DNA of 64,000 nucleotides from positions 248,001 through 312,000 of the forward strand of contig JACKKY010000007.1 of assembly GCA_024236175.1 (NCBI GenBank), given 5' to 3'. This document shows, piece after piece, positions 16,671 to 25,462 of the stretch (positions within the stretch are counted from its first letter, which is position 1; every line of letters starts with the position of its first letter). Source of the DNA: Novosphingobium sp. (GTDB taxonomy: Bacteria; Pseudomonadota; Alphaproteobacteria; Sphingomonadales; Sphingomonadaceae). The translations under genes were made by a program, and so were the position numbers. Below the pieces are notes generated by a model. It was not told the origin of the DNA, ran no database searches, and saw only the letters and a program-made list of their open reading frames with translations.

Positions 16671-17701
16671 TCAATGCGCGGCTTGGCCGATCAGCACTTC
16701 CGCGATCTGGATGGCGTTGAGCGCGGCTCCCTTGCGCAGATTGTCGCCCGCCACGAACAGGGCGAGGCCATGCTCGACGGACGGGTCGCGCCGGACGCGC
16801 CCGACAAAGACATCGTCCCTGCCCGTCGCGGCGAGCGGATTGGGAATGTCCGTGACCGTCACACCGGGCGCCCCGGCCAGCAGCGCCATCGCATCGTCCA
16901 CGCCGATCGGCCGTTCGAACCCGGCGTTGATCGACAGCGAATGGCCGGTGAAGACGGGAACGCGCACGCAGGTCGCGGATACGGGAAGGCCCGGGATCTC
17001 GAGGATCTTGCGGGTCTCGTCGCGCAGCTTGATTTCCTCTTCGGTAAAGCCGTCCTCGGCGAGCACATAGTTCAGCGGAACCACGTTGAAGCCGATCGGC
17101 ACTGCCCATTTGCGGGGCTCGCCAAGGTCTACCGCACTGCCGTCGCGTGCCAGCGAGGCGCAGTCCGCCGCGCCTGCCACGATCTGCTCGCGCAGTTCCT
17201 CGACACCAGCGATGCCGCCGCCCGAGACCGCCTGGTAGGTGCTCGCGACGAGGCTCGTGAGCCCGGCTGCGTCGTGCAGCGGCTTGAGCACCGGCATCGC
17301 CGCCATCGTCGTGCAGTTCGGGTTGGCGATGATGCCCCTGGGAATGTCGCGCAGTGCGTGCGGATTGACTTCCGCCACCACCAGCGGGACGTCGGCATCG
17401 CCGCGCCAAGCGGAACTGTTGTCGATCACGACAGCGCCGGCCGCCGCCACTTTCGGGGCCAGCTTGCGCGACGTCGATCCGCCGGCCGAGAAGAAGACGA
17501 TGTCGAGGCCGGCATAGTCGGCACTCGCCGCATCCTCGACGACGATCTCGCCATCGCGGAAGGGCAGGCGGGAGCCTTGCGAGCGCGACGAGGCGAACAG
17601 GCGCAGAGACGAGAGCGGGAAACCGCGCTCGGCAAGCATCTCCAGCATCATCGTGCCGACAAGGCCGGTCGCGCCGACTATGCCGGCATTGGGGCCGACA
17701 T
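16671..17701 (-). CDS. asd: Aspartate-semialdehyde dehydrogenase (apparent frameshift at codon 4)
   Basis: Asd makes aspartate semialdehyde for lysine/diaminopimelate, threonine and methionine. The frame contains the NADP-binding GIVGATGLVG, catalytic cysteine NPNCTTMAAMP and SINAGFERP, with a normal C-terminus. The first in-frame ATG (17651) lies after the NADP loop, so it cannot be the true start. Upstream in this frame I find no ATG, GTG or TTG; only a CTG at 17729. The ATG at 17701 gives MSAP in another frame. One extra C in the C4 run at 17690-17694 would join it as MSAPNAGIVGATG, exactly what the family needs. I therefore annotate to 17701 and flag a one-base deletion or sequencing error. 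Confidence 0.85.
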
Positions 17702-18043
17702 CGGATCCGGAACCGGCTCTGGAATGCAGATTTCGTGATTGAGGATGGGTACGCGTCTCCTGTCTGTGCGGAGGCGCGGGGGTGTGCGTTTCCTGTATGG
17801 AAGTGCCCCGCGTTCTCCGCGGGGCCTTGTCCAGTCGTTATCGGTAAACCGACAGCGCACGCTGGACCGCCCCGCAAGTGCGGGTCGGTTTCGGGCTAAT
17901 CGCTTTGGTCGCCGTGGTGGACATGGGCGCGGCCACTAGCCGCGAAGATTTCGCCTGTAAACGGGAAATGCGCAGTGCCCGTGCAAGAAAAAGGGCGCCC
18001 GGATCGCTCCGGACGCCCTTCTCGGTGATCTGTTCGGCGGGGA
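17702..18043. other. Intergenic region between glnA and asd
   Basis: About 340 bp without a convincing gene. It holds the glnA terminator (17987-18018), a perfect 8-bp GC hairpin at 17805-17825 (arms 17805-17812 and 17818-17825, loop TTCTC) and a smaller CCCGCA/TGCGGG inverted repeat near 17872-17885. The asd promoter should lie here, but I see no clear -35/-10 pair. Confidence 0.6.
17987..18018 (-). terminator. Rho-independent terminator of glnA
   Basis: On the minus strand an 11-bp stem (18018-18008 with 18003-17993, one T-G wobble) closes a GCGA tetraloop and is followed by five T's. It starts 25 bp after the glnA stop, so it ends the glnB-glnA transcript and separates it from asd. Confidence 0.9.
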
Positions 18044-19453
18044 TCAGGCGCTGTAGTACATGTCGAACTCGACCGGAGACGGCGTGGTCTCGAAGCGCAG
18101 CTGCTCTTCCCACTTGAGTTCGCAATAGGCTTCGATCTGGTCCTTGGAGAACACATCGCCCTTGAGCAGGAACTCGTAATCCTGCTCGACCGCTTCGAGC
18201 GCTTCGCGGAGCGAGCCGCAAACGGTCGGAACTTCGGCGAGCTCTGCCGGCGGCAGGTCGTAGAGGTTCTTGTCCATGGCGTCGCCCGGATGCATCTTGT
18301 TGGTGATGCCGTCGAGGCCCGCCATCAGAAGCGCCGAGAAGGCCAGGTACGGGTTGGCCAGCGGATCGGGGAAACGGAATTCCACGCGGCGGGACTTGGC
18401 GCCCGAGCCGTAGGGGATACGGCAGGAGGCCGAGCGGTTGCGGGCGGAATAGGCCAGCAGCACGGGAGCCTCGAAGCCCGGCACCAGGCGCTTGTAGCTG
18501 TTGGTGGTCGGGTTGGTGAAGGCGTTGAGCGCCTTGGCGTGCTTGATGACGCCGCCGATGAAGTGGAGGCAGGTGTCCGAAAGACCGGCATAACCGTTGC
18601 CGGCGAAAGTCGGCTTGTCTTCCTTCCAGATCGACATGTGGGTGTGCATGCCGGAGCCGTTATCTTCCTTGATCGGCTTGGGCATGAAAGTCGCCGTCTT
18701 GCCATAGGCCTGGGCGACCATCTGCACCACGTACTTGTAGATCTGCACGCGGTCGGCTGTCTGGGTCAGCGTCCCGAAGGTGAGGCCGAGTTCGCTCTGC
18801 GCGGCCGCAACTTCGTGGTGGTGCTTGTCCATCGGCAGGCCCATCTCGAGCATGGTCGAGACCATTTCGGCGCGGATATCCATGCTGCTGTCGACGGGCG
18901 GGACGGGAAAGTAGCCGCCCTTGGCGCGCGGACGGTGGGCCAGATTGCCCGTATCGTATTCCTTCTCGGTGTTGCCGGGAAGTTCGATATCGTCGATCTT
19001 GTAGCCGCTGCCGGTGTAGCCGTCATAGAAACGGACATCGTCGAACATGAAGAATTCGGGTTCCGGACCGACATAGACGGCGTCGCCGAAGCCGGCCGAC
19101 TTGACAAAGGCTTCGGCACGCTTCGCGGTCGAGCGCGGATCGCGGGCGTAAAGCGAGCCGTCGGAGGGCTCGACGATATCGCAGAAGACCGCGAGCATCG
19201 GCGTGGCCGAGAACGGGTCGGGATAGACCGCTTCCAGATCCGGCTTGAGGATCATGTCGGATTCGTTGATCGTCTTCCAGCCTTCGATCGACGATCCGTC
19301 GAACATGAGCCCATCTTCCAACTCGTCCTCGCCCAGCGGCCCGGCGCACATCTGGAGGTGCTGCCACTTGCCCTTGGGGTCGGTGAACCGAAGGTCAACC
19401 CATTCGATTTCCTCGTCCTTGATGCGCTTCAGGATGTCCTTTGCACTAGCCAT
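18044..19453 (-). CDS. glnA: Glutamine synthetase type I
   Basis: GlnA condenses ammonia and glutamate to glutamine. The 469-residue protein matches the type I-beta form, with the FDGSSIEGWKTINESDM latch, GPEPEFFMFDD, MDKHHHEVAAAQ and NGSGMHTHMS metal and ATP motifs. Tyr398 in NLYDLPP is the adenylylation site used by GlnE, so post-translational control is expected. It lies 145 bp downstream of glnB on the same strand, and a strong terminator follows. The start is ATG 19453 (MASAKDILKRI). Confidence 0.97.
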   Translation of the reverse strand: MASAKDILKRIKDEEIEWVDLRFTDPKGKWQHLQMCAGPLGEDELEDGLMFDGSSIEGWKTINESDMILKPDLEAVYPDPFSATPMLAVFCDIVEPSDGSLYARDPRSTAKRAEAFVKSAGFGDAVYVGPEPEFFMFDDVRFYDGYTGSGYKIDDIELPGNTEKEYDTGNLAHRPRAKGGYFPVPPVDSSMDIRAEMVSTMLEMGLPMDKHHHEVAAAQSELGLTFGTLTQTADRVQIYKYVVQMVAQAYGKTATFMPKPIKEDNGSGMHTHMSIWKEDKPTFAGNGYAGLSDTCLHFIGGVIKHAKALNAFTNPTTNSYKRLVPGFEAPVLLAYSARNRSASCRIPYGSGAKSRRVEFRFPDPLANPYLAFSALLMAGLDGITNKMHPGDAMDKNLYDLPPAELAEVPTVCGSLREALEAVEQDYEFLLKGDVFSKDQIEAYCELKWEEQLRFETTPSPVEFDMYYSA

Positions 19454-19598
19454 TACCGTCGTTCTCCAGAATTGTCCTTCCGTTGCCGGAAGAAGCTAGG
19501 GGTTGATGGGTATTTCAGGAACTGGGCCTGGCCCCCACGAAGGCCCGTTCCCGCTTGCCGGAACAGGGGCGCTTGCGGCGCCACTGCACCGGCTGAAT

Positions 19599-19937
19599 TC
19601 AGACAGCGTCTTCGTTGCGTTCCCCCGTCCGGATGCGCACCGCGCTTTCGATCGGGATGACGAAAATCTTGCCGTCACCGATGCGCCCCGTCTGCGCGGC
19701 CGAGGTGATCGCTTCCACCACGCGCTCGGCAAGCTCGTCGCCAACGACGACCTCAAGCTTAACCTTGGGCAGGAAGTCGACGACATATTCGGCGCCACGA
19801 TAAAGTTCGGTGTGTCCCTTCTGGCGGCCGAAGCCCTTTGCCTCGGTCACGGTAATGCCGGACACGCCCACCTCGTGGAGCGCTTCCTTGACCTCGTCCA
19901 GCTTGAACGGCTTGATGATCGCTTCGATCTTTTTCAC
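19599..19937 (-). CDS. glnB: Nitrogen regulatory protein P-II
   Basis: P-II senses 2-oxoglutarate and ATP/ADP and relays nitrogen status to GlnE and NtrB. From the GTG at 19937 the protein is 112 residues, the exact family length, starting (M)KKIEAIIKPFKLDEV. It has the T-loop with uridylylation tyrosine Y51 in RGAEY and the C-terminal TGRIGDGKIFV signature. An upstream start adding MCRGFAR is open but not conserved. The glnB-glnA order is the standard alphaproteobacterial arrangement. I do not find a convincing sigma-54 site upstream. Confidence 0.96.
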   Translation of the reverse strand: MKKIEAIIKPFKLDEVKEALHEVGVSGITVTEAKGFGRQKGHTELYRGAEYVVDFLPKVKLEVVVGDELAERVVEAITSAAQTGRIGDGKIFVIPIESAVRIRTGERNEDAV

Positions 19938-20184
19938 TCTTGCGAAACCCCTGCACATAGAGCCGGAACCGCCGAGGCGGACCGGGTTTCCAAATGCCTC
20001 GTTTACGATCCATCAAGAATCGTGCCAGAGGCGGCTTTCCCCGCAGTAGGGCATGGAGACAGGCTCGAAAAGACCGGAATCGCAGGTTTTGTCCCGGTGG
20101 ACAGCGTTATTCGCGAGGCTCAACCATAAGGAGATACCGTGAATCTGCCTAAGATTCAGGCAGGCGGTGTTCAAAATTCCGGCA

Positions 20185-21108
20185 TCACAGCCGCAGGCCG
20201 GCCGTTTCGGGAAGTCCCGCCATCAGGTTGAGGTTCTGGACGGCCGCTCCGCTCGCGCCTTTCCCGAGATTGTCGAGCACCGCGACCAGCCGCGCCTGGC
20301 TGCCGTCCTCGGCCCCGAAGACGTAGAGGTCGAGCCGGTCCGAAGGCTCCGCCGACGCACGCAACAGCAGCTCGTCCGGCCGTTCGTCGCGGACCGTCAC
20401 GATCTCGCTGCCCGCATAGGCTGCGCCCAGGGCTTCGCGCATGGCGTCCGGCGAGCCGGAACCGGGCATCGCGCTCAACGGCAGCGGCACTTCGACCACC
20501 ATGCCGCGATGCGCCGGGATCACCGCCGGCGCGAAGACCGGGGGCAGGGCCAGCCCTGCATGTTCCCGCATTTCCGGAACGTGCTTGTGACCCAGCGCCA
20601 GGCCATAGGCGCGGAAGGCGATGTCGGCGTCTTCCTCGAAACGGGCGATCATCGATTTCCCGCCGCCCGAATAGCCGGAGACGGCGTTGCAGGTGTAGGG
20701 CCAGTCGGCGGGAAGCAGGCCGTCCCGGACCAGCGGGGCGACCAATGCGAGGAAGCCCGTGGGGTAACAGCCCGGATTGCTGACCCGGTCGGACGAGGCG
20801 ACCGCCTCATGCCCGGTCAGCTCGGGAAAGCCGTAGGTCCAGCCATCTGCGACGCGATGCGCGGTCGAGGCGTCGACGATGCGGACTTTCGCACCTTCGG
20901 CCATCGCTGCCGCTTCGCGCGCGGCGTCGTCCGGCAGGCACAGCACGGCGAAGTCGGCGGTATGGAAGGCTTCGCGCCGGGCCGCCGCGTCCTTGCGATT
21001 GGCCTCGTCGAGCACGAGCAGCGAGAACTCCTGCCGCCCGGCCAGCCGCTCGGCGATTTCCAGGCCTGTCGTGCCGGCCCCGCCGTCAATGAAAACGGTG
21101 GCGCTCAC
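20185..21108 (-). CDS. argC: N-acetyl-gamma-glutamyl-phosphate reductase (type 2)
   Basis: ArgC is the third enzyme of arginine synthesis, reducing N-acetylglutamyl phosphate to the semialdehyde. The 307-residue length and TVFIDGGAGTTGLEI dinucleotide-binding start are those of the short type 2 class. The catalytic cysteine is in VSNPGCYPTGFLAL and the acyl-phosphate site in NAVSGYSGGGKSMI. The GTG start at 21108 overlaps the stop of the SH3-domain gene (GTGA), suggesting co-translation. It is followed by a 247-bp gap before glnB. Confidence 0.95.
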   Translation of the reverse strand: MSATVFIDGGAGTTGLEIAERLAGRQEFSLLVLDEANRKDAAARREAFHTADFAVLCLPDDAAREAAAMAEGAKVRIVDASTAHRVADGWTYGFPELTGHEAVASSDRVSNPGCYPTGFLALVAPLVRDGLLPADWPYTCNAVSGYSGGGKSMIARFEEDADIAFRAYGLALGHKHVPEMREHAGLALPPVFAPAVIPAHRGMVVEVPLPLSAMPGSGSPDAMREALGAAYAGSEIVTVRDERPDELLLRASAEPSDRLDLYVFGAEDGSQARLVAVLDNLGKGASGAAVQNLNLMAGLPETAGLRL

Positions 21109-21512
21109 TGCCCGGTCGCTTCGAGCTGGCTCAGCGCGACATAGCCGACCAGGCCGTCCTCGCCCTGCTGGCCCCATGCCCAGTCGCCGGCGATGTCGAG
21201 CACGTCGAAGATCGTGCCCTCGGCAAGGGTGGAGATCGTCTGCGCATCGCTTCTGGCGGCATCGAGGAGATCCGCGTGCGCGGCTTTCACGACATGCTGC
21301 ATGGGCACGGCGTAATGCGGCACGAAGTAGCGTCCGGCGAGCTTGATATGCGCCAGGTCGCCGCGCACCGGCAGGTGGCCCTGCTCGACCGTGACGCTGG
21401 GTCCGGTCATGGCAAGGCATCCGTTCGGCACTTCGGGCCGGGTATGGGAATCCTCAACGGGCAACTGCTTGGTGTCCCCAAATCCAAAGATCGGCGCGCT
21501 TAGACGGGTCAT
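21105..21512 (-). CDS. SH3-domain protein of unknown function
   Basis: This is a 135-residue protein without a signal peptide. The second half resembles tandem bacterial SH3 repeats: HAVPMQHVV-like loading strands and the terminal DIAGDWAWGQQGEDGLVGYVALSQLE, where WAWGQ and GYV are typical SH3 strands. The same arrangement is seen in SH3-like caps of NlpC/P60 peptidases (domain name by memory), but no catalytic domain is present. It is wedged between the M17 aminopeptidase (15 bp) and argC (4-bp overlap). A role in binding cell-wall peptides is only a guess. Confidence 0.7.
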   Translation of the reverse strand: MTRLSAPIFGFGDTKQLPVEDSHTRPEVPNGCLAMTGPSVTVEQGHLPVRGDLAHIKLAGRYFVPHYAVPMQHVVKAAHADLLDAARSDAQTISTLAEGTIFDVLDIAGDWAWGQQGEDGLVGYVALSQLEATGQ

Positions 21513-21527
21513 GGCGATCGCGCAAGT

Positions 21528-22910
21528 TTACCCGAAGCGCTGTTTCAGCATGTGCCATGCGGCTCGCAGGCCCAGGGCAGCGCCGCCCTTGGGGCGTCCG
21601 GGCTTGGCTGCGGGCCGCCAGGCGAATGTGTCGAAATGGGCCCAGTCGACGTCTTCCGGCACGAAACGGTCCAGGAACAATGCTGCCACGCTGGCGCCCG
21701 CGAAAGCGTTTCCATGGGCATTGGCGATGTCGGCGATGTCGGATTTGAGATACTCGCGATAGCCGTCGTGGAGCGGCAGGCGCCAGCACGGGTCGTCGCT
21801 TTCGATACCGGCTTTCAGCAGATCGTCGGCGGTCTCGTCCCTGCGTGTGAACAGGGCCGGCAAGTCGGGGCCGAGCGCCGATCGGGCGGCGCCCGTCAGC
21901 GTCGCGAAATCCAGGATCAGTTCGGGCTCTTCTTCTCCCCCGCGCGCGAGCGCGTCTGCAAGGATCAACCGGCCCTCCGCATCGGTGTTGCCGATTTCGA
22001 CCGAAAGGCCGCGGCGCGACCGCAGGACGTCTCCGGGCCGGAATGCATTGCCGGAAACCGCGTTTTCAACCGCGGGGATCAGCAGGTGGAGCCTGACGTT
22101 CAGGCCGCTTTGCATGACCAGCCGCGCCAGCGCCAGCGCATGGGCGGCGCCGCCCATGTCCTTCTTCATCAGCAGCATGCCGGAGGAGGGCTTGATGTCG
22201 AGACCGCCTGAATCGAAGCACACGCCCTTGCCGACGATCGCGATGCGCGGGTGCTTGGGATTGCCCCATTCGACCTCGATCATGCGCGGCGCGTGAGACC
22301 GCCCGGCAGCCCGCCCCACCATGTGGACCATGGGGAATTCGCGTTCCAGCATGTCTCCCTTGGTGACGCGGAAATCGGCGCTGGCAGCCTTGGCGATGTA
22401 TTCCACTTCGTGTTCGAGCTGCGCCGGGCCCATGTCTTCGGCCGGCGTGTTCACCAGATCGCGTACCAGCGCCACCGCGCCGGTTTCGGCAAGCGCGGGT
22501 TCGATCGCCTTGGCCTGCTTGGTCAGCAGGATGCGCGGCCCTTCGGTGTCCGGTTCGGAGCGATAGCGGTCGAAGGAATATTGCGCGGTCACCCAGCCGT
22601 GCAGGGCAGGGCCGGGTTCGCCGTCGGCCCGGCGATAGGTGCCCGCCGGCAGCGTCTCGGCAAGTTTCGCCATGCACCAGCTCGAAAGGTCCGCGCTGTT
22701 GGCGACGCCGGAGACGACAAACCAGGAATCGCCGTCCGGCACGATGGCGGACTGGTATCCGTCGGCCTCGAACTTCTGTGCGGCCAGCGCTTCGCGCTGC
22801 GGTCCCGAAATCGACTTCAGGAAGCTTTCGAGCCCGTCCTTGTCGACAAGGTGGATCGGGGTGGCTTTCTGCCCGCGGTCGGGCTGGATCAATGCGTTCT
22901 TGTCAGTCAT
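21528..22910 (-). CDS. M17 leucyl aminopeptidase family protein
   Basis: This cytosolic di-metal peptidase releases N-terminal residues from peptides. The 460-residue protein has all the M17 motifs: VGKGVCFDSGGLDIKPSSGM (Lys and Asp ligands), KKDMGGAA, and the signature NTDAEGRLILADAL near residue 315. The N-terminal 150 residues are divergent, as in the PepB-like branch. The ATG at 22910 begins MTDKNALIQP. It is divergent from the lipoprotein gene with 52 bp between and probably leads the SH3-argC transcript. Confidence 0.93.
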   Translation of the reverse strand: MTDKNALIQPDRGQKATPIHLVDKDGLESFLKSISGPQREALAAQKFEADGYQSAIVPDGDSWFVVSGVANSADLSSWCMAKLAETLPAGTYRRADGEPGPALHGWVTAQYSFDRYRSEPDTEGPRILLTKQAKAIEPALAETGAVALVRDLVNTPAEDMGPAQLEHEVEYIAKAASADFRVTKGDMLEREFPMVHMVGRAAGRSHAPRMIEVEWGNPKHPRIAIVGKGVCFDSGGLDIKPSSGMLLMKKDMGGAAHALALARLVMQSGLNVRLHLLIPAVENAVSGNAFRPGDVLRSRRGLSVEIGNTDAEGRLILADALARGGEEEPELILDFATLTGAARSALGPDLPALFTRRDETADDLLKAGIESDDPCWRLPLHDGYREYLKSDIADIANAHGNAFAGASVAALFLDRFVPEDVDWAHFDTFAWRPAAKPGRPKGGAALGLRAAWHMLKQRFG

Positions 22911-22962
22911 CTTGCGGGCTTGTCTAGTCCCAGGTCCCTGCACAGTGCGAGAGGAAAATCCC

Positions 22963-23787
22963 GTGAGACCCTTGCCGATCTTTTTTTTCGCCTGTCTCGT
23001 GCTTGCTTCGTGTAGCGGCGAGGCGCCTTCGGACGCGGATACCGGCATCAGCGACAAGGCCGTGACAGAGTCGCCCGCAACGCCGCTTCAACCCTCGGCA
23101 AGTCCATCGCCCGCCAAGGCAGAAGAGTTCGCCGAAGAGGAAGGCGATGGCTCCTGGACTTTCGAGTATTCCTGGCCGGCAAAGGCCAGCGCTATTGCGC
23201 CGCTCGCTGCCCGGCTCCTTGCCGACCGCAAGCGCATTTACGCCGAGACGCGGGGAGAGTGGGAAGCGGCGCAAAAGGATTCACCGCCCGATTGCGTCAG
23301 TTGCAGGAGCCGCTCGTTCGGGCAGGAATGGAAAGTCGTGACCGATACGCCGCGTTTCCTCTCGCTGTCCGCCGAAAGATATGTCTACACGGGCGGCGCC
23401 CACGGGATGTCCGGCTTCGATGCGTTGCTGTGGGACAAACGGGCGGACCGGGCACGCGATACGCTTGCCCTCTTCACTTCCGAAAGTGCCTTCGTGCAAG
23501 CGGTCCGAACCGGCTTTTGCGCTGCGCTGGACCGGGAGCGGGCAAAACGGCGCGGCGATTTCGAGATGACCGTCCCGGAATTCAACGAATGCATCGATCC
23601 GCTGGAGGCGACCATCATCCTCGGATCGTCCAACGGCAAGGCGTTCAACCGTATCGGTTTCCTCATACCGCCCTACGCGGCCGGCCCTTATGCCGAGGGT
23701 AGCTACGAAGTGACCTTGCCGCTGGCGAAGCCGGCGCTGGCCGCGGTGAAGCCTGAATATCGGGAGTATTTCTCGGTTATGCCCTAA
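22963..23787 (+). CDS. Predicted lipoprotein with DUF3298/DUF4163-type (RsiV-like) domain
   Basis: From the GTG at 22963 the product is 274 residues and starts with a lipoprotein signal peptide (IFFFACLVLASC, lipobox LASC). A Ser/Pro/Ala/Glu-rich linker follows, then a domain with FEYSWPAKASAIAPLAARL and, further on, YVYTGGAHGMSGFDALLWD. The GGAHG motif is the mark of the DUF3298 family found in RsiV. The GAGAGG ribosome site lies about 8 bases upstream. The location is presumably outer-membrane periplasmic face. The function is unknown; RsiV-type domains bind lysozyme or sense envelope stress in some bacteria. Confidence 0.8.
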   Translation: MRPLPIFFFACLVLASCSGEAPSDADTGISDKAVTESPATPLQPSASPSPAKAEEFAEEEGDGSWTFEYSWPAKASAIAPLAARLLADRKRIYAETRGEWEAAQKDSPPDCVSCRSRSFGQEWKVVTDTPRFLSLSAERYVYTGGAHGMSGFDALLWDKRADRARDTLALFTSESAFVQAVRTGFCAALDRERAKRRGDFEMTVPEFNECIDPLEATIILGSSNGKAFNRIGFLIPPYAAGPYAEGSYEVTLPLAKPALAAVKPEYREYFSVMP

Positions 23788-23827
23788 CGCCTCGCAATTC
23801 GCCGATTGTGTCGCTACATGGGCAGGT

Positions 23828-24655
23828 ATGAACCAGTACCAGACAGTCGCCGACGACGACACCGTCCTGCGGGACGGCACGATCAAGCTGCATGGCCCCG
23901 AGGCCTTCGAGGGAATGCGCCGCGCCGGCAAGCTGGCCGCGGAAATCCTCGACGAACTCGTGCCGCTGGTCGAACCGGGCGTCACGACCGGCGCGCTCGA
24001 CGATGCGGTGAGGCAGCTCACGCTCGACGGCGGCGCTATGCCGGCGACGCTGGGCTATCGCGGCTATGCCCACAGCTGCTGCATCTCGATCAACCACGTC
24101 GTTTGCCACGGCATTCCTTCGGACAAGACGCTGAAGGAAGGGGACATCGTCAATATCGACGTCACCCCGCTGCTCGACGGCTGGCACGGCGATTCGAGCC
24201 GCATGTACCTGGTCGGCGACGTGCCGCTGAAAGCGCGCCGGCTGGTCGACGTGACCTACGAATGCCTGATGCTCGGCATCGAGCAGGCGCGGCCCGGCAA
24301 CCGGCTCGGCGATATCGGCGCGGCCATCCAGCGCCATGCCGAAGCGCACCGCTACGGCGTTGTGCGCGAATTCTGCGGGCATGGCCTCGGCCGGCTGTTC
24401 CACGACGCGCCCGAAGTCATCCATGCTGCCCGGCCGGGAACCGGCCCGGAGCTGAAACCGGGCATGTTCTTCACCATCGAGCCGATGATCAATCTCGGCA
24501 AGCCGGCGGTGAAACTGCTGAGCGACGGATGGACCGCGGTCACCCGCGACAAGTCGCTCTCGGCCCAGTTCGAACATTCGATCGGCATCACCGAGGAGGG
24601 CTGCGAAATCTTTACGCTCAGCCCCAGGGGCCTGCACAAGCCGCCTTACGCCTAG
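23828..24655 (+). CDS. map: Type I methionine aminopeptidase
   Basis: Map removes the initiator methionine from nascent proteins. The 275-residue enzyme has the conserved metal ligands in NIDVTPLLDGWHGDSSRMY (two Asp), CGHGLGRLFHDAPEV (His), TIEPMINLG (Glu) and FEHSIGIT (Glu). The start at ATG 23828 gives a 26-residue N-terminal extension before GPEAFEGMRRAG, common in proteobacteria. It follows the lipoprotein by 40 bp and converges on ccmB, with the hairpin CCGCTCA/TGAGCGG at about 24719-24736 between. Confidence 0.96.
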   Translation: MNQYQTVADDDTVLRDGTIKLHGPEAFEGMRRAGKLAAEILDELVPLVEPGVTTGALDDAVRQLTLDGGAMPATLGYRGYAHSCCISINHVVCHGIPSDKTLKEGDIVNIDVTPLLDGWHGDSSRMYLVGDVPLKARRLVDVTYECLMLGIEQARPGNRLGDIGAAIQRHAEAHRYGVVREFCGHGLGRLFHDAPEVIHAARPGTGPELKPGMFFTIEPMINLGKPAVKLLSDGWTAVTRDKSLSAQFEHSIGITEEGCEIFTLSPRGLHKPPYA

Positions 24656-24718
24656 GTTGCTGGCTGAAGTTTCTAGGGCCGTCTGAAGACCAGGATGCGC
24701 CGTTGCAGTCATCGGTCC

Positions 24719-24737
24719 TTCCGCTCAGCCTGAGCGG
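24719..24737. terminator. Hairpin between convergent map and ccmB
   Basis: CCGCTCA, a 3-base loop and TGAGCGG form a 7-bp stem in the 147-bp gap between convergent map and ccmB. No T-tract follows on the plus strand, so termination is uncertain. The rest of this gap shows no gene. Confidence 0.35.
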
Positions 24738-24802
24738 GGTGAGTGATGGTTTGCTATTCTGCTTCGAATGCGTGGCCTGTGGAGGGAGGTATCACGGATG
24801 CC

Positions 24803-25462
24803 TCAACCCCGCGCGGCCCTGATCGCCGCTCCGGCCGCGAAGGGTGCGATCGCCAGCAGGACCAGGCTCACCGCACCGGTCAGCGCCAGCCCGCTCTCGC
24901 CTGCGCTGGCGAGGCTGCCGGCGCCGAAAACCAGCAGCGGCACCGCCAGCGGGATCACCAGCAGACCGGCCAGCGCGGCGCCGCCCCTCAGCCCCGTGGT
25001 GATCGCGGCGACGATGATGCCGAGCGCGGCAAGCCCGGGTGTTCCGGCGAGCAGCCCGAGTTCCACGGTCCGCAGCGTTGTGCCGTCAAGGCCGAGCAGG
25101 GCGGAGGCGGGCAGGGCCGCCAGCATCAGCGGCGGGCCGAAGCTCAGCCAGTGGGCGACCATGCGCACGGCGATCACCCATTCTTCCGAAATGCCGCGCA
25201 GCGCCCACTGGTCGAAGAAGCCGAGCTCGATATCGGGTTCCACGAGGCGGTCGAGCGGCAGGATCGCGGCTAGCAGCGCCGCTATCCAGATCACGCCGCC
25301 GCCGGTGCGACGCAGCAGGTCGGCATCGGGGCCGACCGCGAAGGGAAACAGCATCGCGACGGCCAGGAAGAAGAGGACCGGCAGCATCGCCCCGCCGCGC
25401 CTGCCGCCCAGCAGCAACAGGCCGAGGTCGCGGCGCAGCAGACCCGCCAGCCGCCCGATCAC
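24803..25462 (-). CDS. ccmB: Heme exporter protein CcmB
   Basis: CcmB is the membrane subunit of the CcmABCD heme-handling ABC complex used in cytochrome c maturation. From the GTG at 25462 the product is 219 residues with six hydrophobic helices. Family features are visible in LRRDLGLLLLGGRRGGAMLPVLFFLAVAMLFPF and in DRLVEPDIELGFFDQWALRG. The start codon overlaps the ccmA stop (GTGA). The other ccm genes are not in the window. Confidence 0.92.
   Translation of the reverse strand: MIGRLAGLLRRDLGLLLLGGRRGGAMLPVLFFLAVAMLFPFAVGPDADLLRRTGGGVIWIAALLAAILPLDRLVEPDIELGFFDQWALRGISEEWVIAVRMVAHWLSFGPPLMLAALPASALLGLDGTTLRTVELGLLAGTPGLAALGIIVAAITTGLRGGAALAGLLVIPLAVPLLVFGAGSLASAGESGLALTGAVSLVLLAIAPFAAGAAIRAARG

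Noticed and set aside
19938..20184. Sigma-54 promoter upstream of glnB
   Set aside because: I looked for a GG-N10-GC type element on the minus strand but found no convincing match.
20128..20231. Possible 30-codon leader ORF: AAGGAG followed by GTG at 20139, with two mutually exclusive 6-bp hairpins at 20140-20163
   Set aside because: The reading frame runs into the 3' end of argC on the other strand, shows no codon signature of an attenuator, and its promoter is unclear. The hairpins are short. Not supported as a gene.
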